Below, piece after piece: positions 1-6,760 of a stretch of DNA of 7,081 nt. This DNA is from Acidobacteriota bacterium (GTDB lineage Bacteria; Acidobacteriota; Terriglobia; Terriglobales; Acidobacteriaceae): assembly GCA_021778815.1 (NCBI GenBank), contig JAJYBW010000174.1, forward strand, positions 1-7,081. The letters are read 5' to 3'. The translations under genes were made by a program, and so were the position numbers. The notes beneath the pieces are model-generated. The model ran no database searches. It was not told where the DNA came from and saw only the letters and a list, made by a program, of their open reading frames with translations. The number at the start of each line of letters is the position of its first letter. Position 1 is the stretch's first letter.

Positions 1-385
1 CGCGCGGCGCATCCCCCAGCAAGCGAATGGCGACCAGCAAATCCGACAATCCCATCAGGTGCACGCTTCGCCCCACCGGCAACTGATACAAACTATCCCC
101 CTCGTATCGCGCGACGGTCCCCGGGACCTGCTGCATCGCCACAGCATCCAGAACCAGCAGATACTCCACGCCTTTCAGGGAATGTGTCAGATCGAGGCCC
201 AGCGTTCCGCCATCAATCCATCGCAGATCGATCCCGCGGGTTTGGCATTCCGCCGTCAGCAGGGAGTTTCGTGCCTCAAGGGTTCGCAGTAAGTGGATGC
301 CCACGCCATCGTCGCTATGCATCAGGTTTCCCAGCGCCAGCACAGCAATCGTATGAACGGGGCGCGGGTTAGCGATCGGAGGCAT
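1..385 (-). CDS. hyaD: HyaD/HupD-family hydrogenase maturation endopeptidase (3' end outside the window)
   Basis: This is the first 128 codons of a nickel-dependent endopeptidase that trims the C-terminus of the hydrogenase large subunit after the NiFe centre is inserted; it acts in the cytoplasm before Tat export. Translating the reverse strand from the ATG at 385-383 gives the family's glycine-rich start (LGNLMHSDDGVG, residues 18-28), then DGGTLGLDL (58-66), LVLDAV (77-82) and SVHLMGLSDLL (107-117). By comparison with E. coli HybD (Glu16, Asp62, His93), the nickel-binding residues should be Asp26, Asp80 and His109. The start overlaps the end of hyaC by 17 bp and has an AGGAG (400-396) ten bases upstream, so translation is probably coupled to hyaC. 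Family members are usually about 160-200 residues, so perhaps a quarter or more is missing beyond the left edge. Its expected substrate is the 17-residue HyaB tail. The family call is firm; the 3' end cannot be seen. Confidence 0.93.
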   Translation of the reverse strand, partial: MPPIANPRPVHTIAVLALGNLMHSDDGVGIHLLRTLEARNSLLTAECQTRGIDLRWIDGGTLGLDLTHSLKGVEYLLVLDAVAMQQVPGTVARYEGDSLYQLPVGRSVHLMGLSDLLVAIRLLGDAPR

Positions 386-1115
386 CAACTTTCTTCTCCT
401 GTTCCAACAAGTCCAGGCTGGTTTCTTCCAGCAGATGGCTGCTTACGGATTTGTTGCCTGTAAAGATACTGTCCATCAGGCCGTCGCGCTCATGCATCGC
501 AGTCAGGACTGCGCTGTACAAGTGGTGAACCAGAAATGCCCAGAAAGCAAACATCAGGAAAAAGTGGATCGACCGCAGCGTCTGAATATTCACCACTTCA
601 GGAATCCAGCCCACAATCGTGTTCAGAAATGGCGCCTTCAACTGCGCGTTGTACATCACCAGACCTGTCACACCTTCCACGGCGCAAAGAATATAGATCA
701 GCGCATAGACCGGAGCGGCCAGCATGTTGTGGCCGATCGTCAGCGGCGGCGAATAGCGCAGCAACGCGTAATAACGAATCGTCTCTTTCAGGTTTTTGCG
801 CTGCGTCCTGGTCAGCGGCAGAAATGCCCTCCAGCGCGCAAATTGATTTCCAGCGAAGAACCAGTACAGGCGAAGCAATAACGCCGCCAGAAAGATAAAT
901 CCCGCGCTCAAATGAATCGCACGCATTGTCCCCATCACGTACGCGCCGCTGCCATGGGCAATCAGGTATGGGTTGTGGATGTAGTATCCGGTCACCGAAA
1001 GAACTGTGATGGTGAGGAAAATGATCCAGTGAACCAACCGCACTGGCAGCTCCCACACGTAATAGCGGACGATATGTCTTTCGGTCTGCGCGGTGTTTGC
1101 AATCGTTGTTGCCAT
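369..1115 (-). CDS. hyaC: Ni/Fe-hydrogenase b-type cytochrome subunit (HyaC/HupC)
   Basis: This is the 248-residue integral membrane cytochrome b that anchors the hydrogenase dimer and passes electrons from the small subunit to the quinone pool. Four hydrophobic segments are visible, at about residues 28-47, 62-86, 132-155 and 180-203, as in HyaC/HupC. Histidines in or next to these segments fit haem b ligation: His29 (RLVHW), His68 (RAIHLSAG), His184 (RSIHFF) and His197/198 (VHHLY). The stretch MHERDGLMDSIFTG (207-220), after the last helix, resembles the conserved family C-terminus. It is followed by about 28 charged residues rich in Glu, Leu and Lys. The start follows an excellent Shine-Dalgarno (GGAGGAG within 1126-1118) that overlaps the hyaB stop codon; the gap to hyaB is 9 bp. 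This strongly suggests translational coupling within one operon. Its presence favours a quinone-linked respiratory enzyme over a soluble or cofactor-reducing one. Confidence 0.96.
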   Translation of the reverse strand: MATTIANTAQTERHIVRYYVWELPVRLVHWIIFLTITVLSVTGYYIHNPYLIAHGSGAYVMGTMRAIHLSAGFIFLAALLLRLYWFFAGNQFARWRAFLPLTRTQRKNLKETIRYYALLRYSPPLTIGHNMLAAPVYALIYILCAVEGVTGLVMYNAQLKAPFLNTIVGWIPEVVNIQTLRSIHFFLMFAFWAFLVHHLYSAVLTAMHERDGLMDSIFTGNKSVSSHLLEETSLDLLEQEKKVDASDR

Positions 1116-1124
1116 GGCTCCTCC

Positions 1125-2843
1125 TTACGCGCAGGTCAGAATTTCGTGCGCCAGTTCGACTTCCGCCGCGTCGACGACATGCACTGCGCAGGCCAGGCAA
1201 GGATCAAACGAATGCACCGTCCGCAGTATTTCCAGCGGCTGCTCCGGATTCACCAGCGGCGTATTCAGCAGCGATGCCTCATATGCGCCACGCACCCCAT
1301 TCGCATCGCGCGGACCCGCAAGCCACGTGGTCGGCGCAATCACCTGGTAGTTCTTGATCTTGCGATCTTCAATTTCCACCCAGTGTCCCAGCGAACCTCG
1401 AGGCGCCTCATGCAACCCGGTTCCCTGCGCCTGTTTCGGCCACGATGCCGGATCCCACATCTCGCCATTGTGAATGCGCAATTCCCCGCGATTCATATTT
1501 GCGTCCAGTTCATCAATCCATCCCGACAGCTTCGCTGCCAGAACTTTTGCCTCAAGCCCGCGGGCTGCTACCCGCCCCAGCGTGGAATAAAGGGCTTGAG
1601 GCTGCAGCTTGGCGGCCAGGAGGGCCCCGTCCACTGCGGACTTAACATCGGTTTGGCCGGCGGCATAATTCACCAGCATCCGCGCCAACGGGCCCACTTC
1701 CATCGGCATGTTGTTATAGCGCGGAGATTTCAACCAGGAATATTTTGCTTCCACATCCAGAAATTCATACGGAGGCTGCGGCCCCGCATACTTGGGGTGG
1801 GTCTGGCCTTCTGACGGATGCAGCGACGTTCCGCTTGCCCCGTCATACTCATACCAGGAGCGAGCCACGTTCTCGGTGATCTGCGCCGGATCCACCGGGT
1901 GCACGGTCGACAAATCTCGATTGAGAATCATGCCACGCTTGAATCCATAACTGGCAACTGACTTCAAGCCTCCCGCCGGATAATCCCCGTAGGTCATAAA
2001 ATTTCCCAGACCCTCGCCGCGCTGGAACCAGTCTGGATAATACGAAGCAATCGCCAGAATGTCGGGCACATAGACCTGGTTGACAAACGTCTCGCCCATC
2101 GTCGCCAACTGCCGCAACAGATCGATTCTCTCCGGATTCAGCACCGCCTGCGGTTCGTTCGGATCGATCGAAGTGGCCATGCCGCCCACAAGAAACGTCT
2201 GCAGATGCGGATTCTTGCCGCCTAGCACCGCGTGCAGGCGAATGTATTCCCGCTGAAATTCCAACGCTTCCAGATAATGCGCCACCGCCAGCAAATCCAC
2301 CTCCGGGGGAAGGCGGTAATCGGGGTGCCCCCAATAGCCGCTGGTGAAGATGCTCAGCTGCCGGCTCGCCACCAGCCCCTTAACGCGATCCTGCACACTC
2401 TTGAAGTACACCGCGCTCGACTTCGGCCAATCGGAAATTGATTGCGCAATCTGCGACGTCTTCGCCGGATCGGCTTTCAACGCGCCGGTTACATCCACCC
2501 AGTCCAGCGCATGCAGATGGTAGAAGTGGATCACGTGGTCCTGCACATTCTGCGAAGCAGCAATAATGTTGCGCAGCAAGCGCGCATTGTCCGGCACTTC
2601 CACGCCCAGCGCATTTTCTACTGCGCGCACCGACGCCATGGCATGCACCGTTGTACATACGCCGCAAATACGCTGTGCCCAGATCCAGGCCTCCCGCGGA
2701 TCACGATCGCGCAAAATTATCTCTATGCCACGGAACATCGTTCCTGAGCTCCACGCGTCCGACACTTTTCCACCCTGCAACTCTGCCTCAATCCGCAGAT
2801 GTCCTTCAATTCGTGTGACTGGATCAATGACCACGCGTGCCAT
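1125..2843 (-). CDS. hyaB: Group 1 [NiFe]-hydrogenase large subunit
   Basis: This is the catalytic subunit, which splits H2 at a NiFe(CN)2CO centre; it is exported folded together with HyaA. Its 572 residues match the usual length for the family. The N-terminus has the RIEGHLRIE motif (11-19). The first nickel-binding motif is RICGVCTTVH (58-67, Cys60 and Cys63), and the second is DPCLACAVH (547-555, Cys549 and Cys552). All four active-site ligands are cysteine; no selenocysteine is needed. After His555 comes a 17-residue tail beginning VVDAAEVE, the type of extension removed by a HyaD protease, which is encoded at the end of this operon. The start (2843-2841) lies 2 bp after the hyaA stop and is preceded by AAGGAG (2857-2852) inside hyaA. 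The motif spelling (RICGVCTTVHA, DPCLACAVH) places it with periplasm-facing respiratory uptake hydrogenases of group 1. The exact subgroup needs a phylogeny. Confidence 0.98.
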   Translation of the reverse strand: MARVVIDPVTRIEGHLRIEAELQGGKVSDAWSSGTMFRGIEIILRDRDPREAWIWAQRICGVCTTVHAMASVRAVENALGVEVPDNARLLRNIIAASQNVQDHVIHFYHLHALDWVDVTGALKADPAKTSQIAQSISDWPKSSAVYFKSVQDRVKGLVASRQLSIFTSGYWGHPDYRLPPEVDLLAVAHYLEALEFQREYIRLHAVLGGKNPHLQTFLVGGMATSIDPNEPQAVLNPERIDLLRQLATMGETFVNQVYVPDILAIASYYPDWFQRGEGLGNFMTYGDYPAGGLKSVASYGFKRGMILNRDLSTVHPVDPAQITENVARSWYEYDGASGTSLHPSEGQTHPKYAGPQPPYEFLDVEAKYSWLKSPRYNNMPMEVGPLARMLVNYAAGQTDVKSAVDGALLAAKLQPQALYSTLGRVAARGLEAKVLAAKLSGWIDELDANMNRGELRIHNGEMWDPASWPKQAQGTGLHEAPRGSLGHWVEIEDRKIKNYQVIAPTTWLAGPRDANGVRGAYEASLLNTPLVNPEQPLEILRTVHSFDPCLACAVHVVDAAEVELAHEILTCA

Positions 2844-2845
2844 AT

Positions 2846-4021
2846 CTAATTCTCCTTTTCATTCGGGATTGGCTTCCCGTCGGGGGGTGTGCTGGGTTCA
2901 GGATCTGCAGAAGTATTGTGTTCGCTCGGCTCCTTACGGAATCGGATGGCGCGCGAAATGCCGTGGGCCGCGCTGCCAACCGCAACCGCACCCAGCAGCA
3001 CCGCGCCAATTTCTCCGATCGGCACATCCACGCCAAAGCCAGGCACGCTCGGCAGTCGCCGATAGAACGGCGACATCGTGTCCCAAAATCGCGGCGCCGC
3101 GCAGCCGATGCAGCCATGTCCGGCCTTCACCGGCCAGCTGGTGGCATTGTTCCAGCGAACTGTCGGGCAGTTAAAGGTCGACTCCGGCCCTTTGCATCCC
3201 ATTTTGTACAGGCAAAATCCCTTGCGACTGCCGTCATCGCCCCACTCCTCGACAAATTCACCGGCGTCATAATGGGCGCGGCGTTCGCATTGGTCATGGA
3301 TCAAGCGCCCATAGGCAAACAGCGGACGATTGTATTGGTCAAGCGCAGGCAGTTCGCCGAACGTAATATAGTGCGTCAGCACTGCCGCCGTATTGGCCGG
3401 ATTATGCGGACATCCACCCAGGTTCACGACAGTCGTTCCCGGTAGCACTGTCTGCAACCCGGTCGCGCCGGTCGGGTTCGGACTGGCAGCCACCAGGCCG
3501 CCGTCCCACGCACACGCGCCCACCGCGATGACCGCGGCCGCATCCTTGCAGACTTCCTGCACAATGCTCAACGCCGTGCGTCCGCCAATGGTGCAATAGA
3601 CGCCGCCATCCCCGTGTGGAATCGCGCCTTCCACCACCACGATATATTTGCCTTTGTATTGGCGGATGCTGTCCTGCAACGCCTTGTCGGCAAATTTCCC
3701 CGAACCCGCCATCAGCACTTCGTGATAATTCAGCGACACCAGGTCCAGCACAAACGCAGCAATATCCGGCGCCGATGTACGCAGCATCGACTCGGAATTT
3801 CCCGCACAGTCCTGAAATTCCAGCCACACCATCACCGGCCGCTGTTTCGTCTCCAGCGCATCGGCGACTCGTGTCAGATAACTGTCCGGCAACGCCAGGG
3901 TTGCCGTCATCACAGAGCAGAACTGCAGAAATCGCCGCCGCGAAACCCCTCGGCTGCGCAGCGTGGAGTAGACAGTGGCCTCCTCGATTTCAGGCTCGGC
4001 CAGAAATTTACTTGTGGGCAT
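2846..4021 (-). CDS. hyaA: Group 1 [NiFe]-hydrogenase small subunit, Tat-exported, with unusual proximal-cluster motif
   Basis: This is the electron-transfer subunit that carries three FeS clusters from the NiFe site towards the cytochrome b. A twin-arginine signal is present (SRRRFLQFC, residues 27-35), followed by a short hydrophobic stretch. The distal cluster ligands are intact: His242, Cys245, Cys270 and Cys276. The medial ligands are Cys285, Cys304 and Cys307, and Pro297 sits where a fourth cysteine would be, so a [3Fe-4S] cluster is expected. The proximal site is odd. Cys72, Cys170 and Cys204 are kept, but the motif reads DCAGNSES (71-78), so the second Cys of the usual CTGC/CTCC is Asn75. 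The two extra cysteines of O2-tolerant group 1d enzymes are absent (Gly74, Gly175). Asp71 and Asp173 are candidate replacement ligands. One membrane helix (about 335-357) and a 30-residue Pro/Glu-rich cytoplasmic tail end the protein. A CAGGAG (4036-4031) precedes the start. Confidence 0.97.
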   Translation of the reverse strand: MPTSKFLAEPEIEEATVYSTLRSRGVSRRRFLQFCSVMTATLALPDSYLTRVADALETKQRPVMVWLEFQDCAGNSESMLRTSAPDIAAFVLDLVSLNYHEVLMAGSGKFADKALQDSIRQYKGKYIVVVEGAIPHGDGGVYCTIGGRTALSIVQEVCKDAAAVIAVGACAWDGGLVAASPNPTGATGLQTVLPGTTVVNLGGCPHNPANTAAVLTHYITFGELPALDQYNRPLFAYGRLIHDQCERRAHYDAGEFVEEWGDDGSRKGFCLYKMGCKGPESTFNCPTVRWNNATSWPVKAGHGCIGCAAPRFWDTMSPFYRRLPSVPGFGVDVPIGEIGAVLLGAVAVGSAAHGISRAIRFRKEPSEHNTSADPEPSTPPDGKPIPNEKEN

Positions 4022-4103
4022 AGTCGTTCACTCCTGGATTGAACTTCTCCACGGACTGTATTGAACGATGTTCCCCGAGAAATATCCTTGGCGGTGATGA
4101 CAA

Positions 4104-5009
4104 TCACGCGTGTTGCCACGTCACATCACATCCCATGCGTTTCTGCAACGCTTCCAGCACCGCCGTCCGGATCTGCGATACCCGCGACTCCACCAACCCC
4201 AGCACCCGGCCAATTTCCTTCAGCGTCATCTCTTCCACGTAATACATCTGCAGCACGCGCTGTTCCCGCTCCGGCAACTCCGCCACCACTGCCGATAACC
4301 TCGCCGCCCGCTCGCTGCGCATGCACCGGTGCAGCGGATCGTCTTCCGGATTGGCCTCGATGAAGACCATCTCCTCTTCCTCCGAGCCGTCGCTATGCGG
4401 CGCCTGCAGGCTGCCAATCTCCAGCCCCTTCACCGTCAGCAGCAATTTCTGAAACGACGCAAACGCCATCCCCAGTTCAGCCGCAATTTCACTCTGCTGC
4501 GGTTTCCTCCCCAGGCGCTGGATCAGGCGCTGCGTCGTCTCTTCTATTTCGCGTACCTTGCGGCGAATTTCGCGCGGAGCCCAATCCATCCCTCGCAAAC
4601 TATCCAGGATGGCTCCCCGTATCCGCACCGCCGCATAACTGCGAAACAGAACTTCTTTACTTGGATTGAATTTGTTGTAGGCGTCCATCAGCCCCACCAC
4701 GCCCGCGCTCACCAGGTCGTCCAGCTCCACTTGCTGCGGCAGCCGCTCCAGAATGCGATGCGCCACCATCCGCACCAGGGGCATGTGTTCCAGCAAAACC
4801 TGTTCGCGCTGCGCGACCCATTCGGCTTGCGCGGAAACTTCCCGCTCCACAGCCGCCTGCGTAGTTGCCACTGCCGTGATTGCCGTCGCCGCCGTCCCAC
4901 GCGGTTGCTTTTCCGGGGACGGCAGCGGCACCCATTCGAGCGCCGGAAACACGCTCAACGGAATTTGTACGGAAGCTTGCGAAATTCTGGAAGCAGGGGA
5001 GGTTGCCAT
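4104..5009 (-). CDS. FliA/WhiG-family (sigma-28-like) RNA polymerase sigma factor
   Basis: This 301-residue sigma factor directs RNA polymerase to a dedicated promoter set. Region 2 spans about residues 72-142, with VELDDLVSAGVVGLMDAYNKF followed by RIRGAILDSLRGMDWAPR (129-146), the hallmark of the FliA/WhiG group. Region 3 (about 143-205) contains the EIRRKVREIEE helix. Region 4 (about 238-292) contains LPEREQRVLQMYY and the helix-turn-helix TLKEIGRVLGL..SRVSQI. Between regions 3 and 4 is an acidic linker (SDGSEEEEMVFIEANPEDD). The first 65-70 residues are Ala/Thr/Pro-rich and not part of the sigma fold; E. coli FliA is about 239 residues, so this N-terminal extension is real only if the ATG at 5009 is right. 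Its Shine-Dalgarno is weak (GAGAGCGAG). No flagellar gene is in view; instead hyaA begins 82 bp downstream on the same strand with no visible terminator. Control of motility, of development or of the hydrogenase are all possible; only the family is certain. Confidence 0.93.
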   Translation of the reverse strand: MATSPASRISQASVQIPLSVFPALEWVPLPSPEKQPRGTAATAITAVATTQAAVEREVSAQAEWVAQREQVLLEHMPLVRMVAHRILERLPQQVELDDLVSAGVVGLMDAYNKFNPSKEVLFRSYAAVRIRGAILDSLRGMDWAPREIRRKVREIEETTQRLIQRLGRKPQQSEIAAELGMAFASFQKLLLTVKGLEIGSLQAPHSDGSEEEEMVFIEANPEDDPLHRCMRSERAARLSAVVAELPEREQRVLQMYYVEEMTLKEIGRVLGLVESRVSQIRTAVLEALQKRMGCDVTWQHA

Positions 5010-5128
5010 CGGATTGCTCGCTCTCTATCGCAGCGGCAATGGCGCCAGCATGTTCACGCCTTTGCTGCCTGGTCTAGAGTTGCGCTCGCGACAACCAGAA
5101 TTCAATGGAAGAAGCGCGCTCTGGCCGC

Positions 5129-5146
5129 GCCGAAGTTCAATTCGGC
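5129..5146. repeat. Inverted repeat, 6-bp stem with 6-nt loop
   Basis: GCCGAA (5129-5134) pairs perfectly with TTCGGC (5141-5146) around the loop GTTCAA. The stop codon of the possible small ORF falls inside the loop. No T-rich tract follows on either strand, so it is not a standard intrinsic terminator. It could be an RNA hairpin in the sigma-gene leader, an operator, or chance. Confidence 0.4.
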
Positions 5147-5292
5147 ACACATCTCCCCACCCCTCCCATTCCGGGAATCAACAAAGCAAAATTGTCTCTG
5201 ATTTCCTGCCAGGATTCTCTCCGGCGACCCGCGACCATCCCGCCGCGCCCTCCCGAATGGCCTTCACTCGAGAATGCAATCGATAACGCCAT
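5137..5292 (-). CDS. Possible small protein of 51 residues, unknown function
   Basis: An ATG at 5292-5290 is preceded, at a ten-base spacing, by a perfect AGGAGG (5308-5303) within a G-rich run, the strongest ribosome binding site in this gap. The reading frame gives 51 residues: a Gly/Arg-rich first half (GHSGGRGGMVAGRRRESW) and a more hydrophobic second half (NFALLIPGMGG), ending at a TGA at 5139-5137. I recognise no family. It lies upstream of, and on the same strand as, the sigma factor, so it could be a leader ORF for that gene. The frame also runs upstream to 5358 without a stop, and G-rich DNA often gives chance Shine-Dalgarno matches, so it may equally be non-coding. Confidence 0.25.
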   Translation of the reverse strand: MALSIAFSSEGHSGGRGGMVAGRRRESWQEIRDNFALLIPGMGGVGRCVPN

Positions 5293-5337
5293 TGCGCTCC
5301 CCCCTCCTGAAGATGATCGACAACGCTGTTCCATTAG

Positions 5338-6717
5338 GTGTATACGGGCAGGGTGCATTCAAACCGGAGAACCCGCGCAACCCGCCATCCGCGCCACGCG
5401 ATCGACTGCCGAAGTACGGCAGAAATACCCTGCCCAATTCGCCTCCTCCATCGAACTGCGGCGTTCGCGATTCTGTTTTGCCTGATCTGTATCGCTGGCC
5501 CAAGCCAGGCGCAGAAGGCGGTTTGCGACAACGGCAATGGCCACTTCGAGACCCTGTTTGCGACGGGCGTAAGCGTGCTGGTAGACGCCAACCACAGCGG
5601 AGCCTTTGCAACGCGAATGTGCGAGGCAGTCCTGAGCTGGAACCACCAACAACTTGTCGCCGTGGCGCACGCCCCGCAGGTGGATATCGATGTGCTGGGC
5701 GCGGACCTGGGCCTGGGTGCGCGGGTGGTCGCATTCCAGGTGCGCAAGGCGGATCGCGACTGGCAGTCGACCTACCTGATCTACTCGCTACACACAAAAC
5801 CGCGACTCCTGAAAACCATTACCGGAGGAGACTCGTACCGCGCCGTCGATGCGGACTTCAACAATAAGGTCGCAATATGGACGACGGATGCCGCTGCGGT
5901 CAACGGCTTTGACGGGCTGAACTATGCGGATTACGACTCTCCGCCAACTGTTGTCCTCAACTTCGAACATGGCAAATTAACAGACGTCAGCGCTCACTAC
6001 CAGCCGCAATATGACCAGCAGATTGCAACCTTGCGCGCGCAACTGACCGCGCAGCAACTAACCAGCTTCCGCAACAGCGACGGACGACTGCCATTCGGCT
6101 CGGTACCGCCAGTTGAATCGACCGAGCTGCGAAAAACCAAGGTGAAGGTTCTGGAAATTGCGTGGGCCTATCTCTATAGCGGTCGGCCGCAGCAGGCGTG
6201 GGCAGAGTTAGATACGGCGTGGCCGCCTGCCGACGCTGCGCGCATCAAAACGGCGATCCTTGCAGCCCGAAGCGGAGGGATTGATTCGCAAGTGGCCTCC
6301 ATCGCTCCCGCAAAGTTACCGTCACACTGGCGCGGCGCACCGGTCGTCTATCACATCGTCAGGCAATTTGCATCCGCTCCCGGACGGGAGATGGAATTCA
6401 ATGGAACCTCAGCCCACGTCAAGGCCTCCAACCCTCTGGCATTCTCGGCCAATCAGCAGGCGGTCGACACGGCTCCGGTCGCGATTTTATTGTGGCGACC
6501 CCCTCCGCCTGCTTCCGACCATACGGCCATGCAGACCCAGGAGACCGTGCATCTCGTCATCGATGAGGCTGGCAAGGTGCGGTCGGCGAAAATGAATTTT
6601 CCCCGCCAGGACATGGTCCTGCTGAACGCGGCGAAGAACTGGAAATTCATCCCCGCATTCCAAGATAGCCGACCCGTCGCCTTTAACCTGAAGCTGGGTG
6701 TCCTTCCGTACCAATAG
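5338..6717 (+). CDS. Secreted protein with C-terminal TonB-C-like domain; function unknown
   Basis: This open frame of 459 codons has three visible parts. Near the N-terminus is a signal-peptide-like segment (about residues 35-58: LLHRTAAFAILFCLICIAGP), with probable cleavage after SQA (about residue 58). A middle region of roughly 330 residues follows that I cannot assign; it begins with a CDNGNGHFETLF stretch and contains many Trp, Asp and Tyr residues. The last 60 or so residues (VHLVIDEAGKVRSAKM..LLNAAKNWKFIPAF) have the pattern of the TonB C-terminal domain, here without the Pro-rich spacer or membrane anchor of true TonB. Such proteins are common and poorly understood in Acidobacteriota. 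The start is uncertain: a TAG at 5335-5337 immediately precedes the GTG at 5338, another GTG is at 5353, neither has a Shine-Dalgarno, and both leave an oddly long, Arg-rich leader before the hydrophobic core. It is transcribed away from the hydrogenase cluster and probably unrelated to it. Confidence 0.8.
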   Translation: MYTGRVHSNRRTRATRHPRHAIDCRSTAEIPCPIRLLHRTAAFAILFCLICIAGPSQAQKAVCDNGNGHFETLFATGVSVLVDANHSGAFATRMCEAVLSWNHQQLVAVAHAPQVDIDVLGADLGLGARVVAFQVRKADRDWQSTYLIYSLHTKPRLLKTITGGDSYRAVDADFNNKVAIWTTDAAAVNGFDGLNYADYDSPPTVVLNFEHGKLTDVSAHYQPQYDQQIATLRAQLTAQQLTSFRNSDGRLPFGSVPPVESTELRKTKVKVLEIAWAYLYSGRPQQAWAELDTAWPPADAARIKTAILAARSGGIDSQVASIAPAKLPSHWRGAPVVYHIVRQFASAPGREMEFNGTSAHVKASNPLAFSANQQAVDTAPVAILLWRPPPPASDHTAMQTQETVHLVIDEAGKVRSAKMNFPRQDMVLLNAAKNWKFIPAFQDSRPVAFNLKLGVLPYQ

Positions 6718-6760
6718 TGGAGATGCTGAGGTAGACTCCGGACTTTCGTCCGAGGAATAA

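Larger units (their letters stand above)
5010..5337. other. 328-bp gap between divergent sigma-factor and TonB-C-like genes
   Basis: This stretch should hold the promoters for both divergent genes. I could not find a convincing -35/-10 pair on either strand, nor a sigma-28-type element (TAAA near GCCGATAA). It does hold a possible 51-codon minus-strand ORF (5292-5137), a six-base-pair hairpin at 5129-5146, and a short imperfect palindrome (GTTG...CAAC around TCGCGA, 5079-5095). Promoter positions remain unknown. Confidence 0.5.

Noticed and set aside
912..1814. Plus-strand open frame of 300 codons
   Set aside because: It lies antisense to hyaC and hyaB, whose motifs are unmistakable. Its product is rich in Arg, His, Gln and Pro and has no recognisable domain, as expected for a shadow frame in G+C-rich DNA.
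2837..3445. Plus-strand open frame of 202 codons opposite hyaA
   Set aside because: hyaA is firmly identified on the other strand by its Tat signal and cluster ligands; this frame shows no motif or plausible ribosome binding site.
4022..4103. Promoter for hyaA in the 82-bp gap after the sigma gene
   Set aside because: TTGTCA and a few AT-rich hexamers such as TACAGT occur, but none at a 16-18 base spacing from a matching partner, and no sigma-28-type element is seen.
5079..5095. Imperfect palindrome GTTG...CAAC around TCGCGA as an operator for the sigma gene
   Set aside because: The outer arms are only four bases each and the middle does not pair symmetrically with them; this is well within chance for this composition.
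4329..5201. Plus-strand open frame of 290 codons
   Set aside because: It is antisense to the sigma factor, with composition dominated by Arg, His, Gln and Leu and no domain. It is a mirror of the sigma gene's codon bias.
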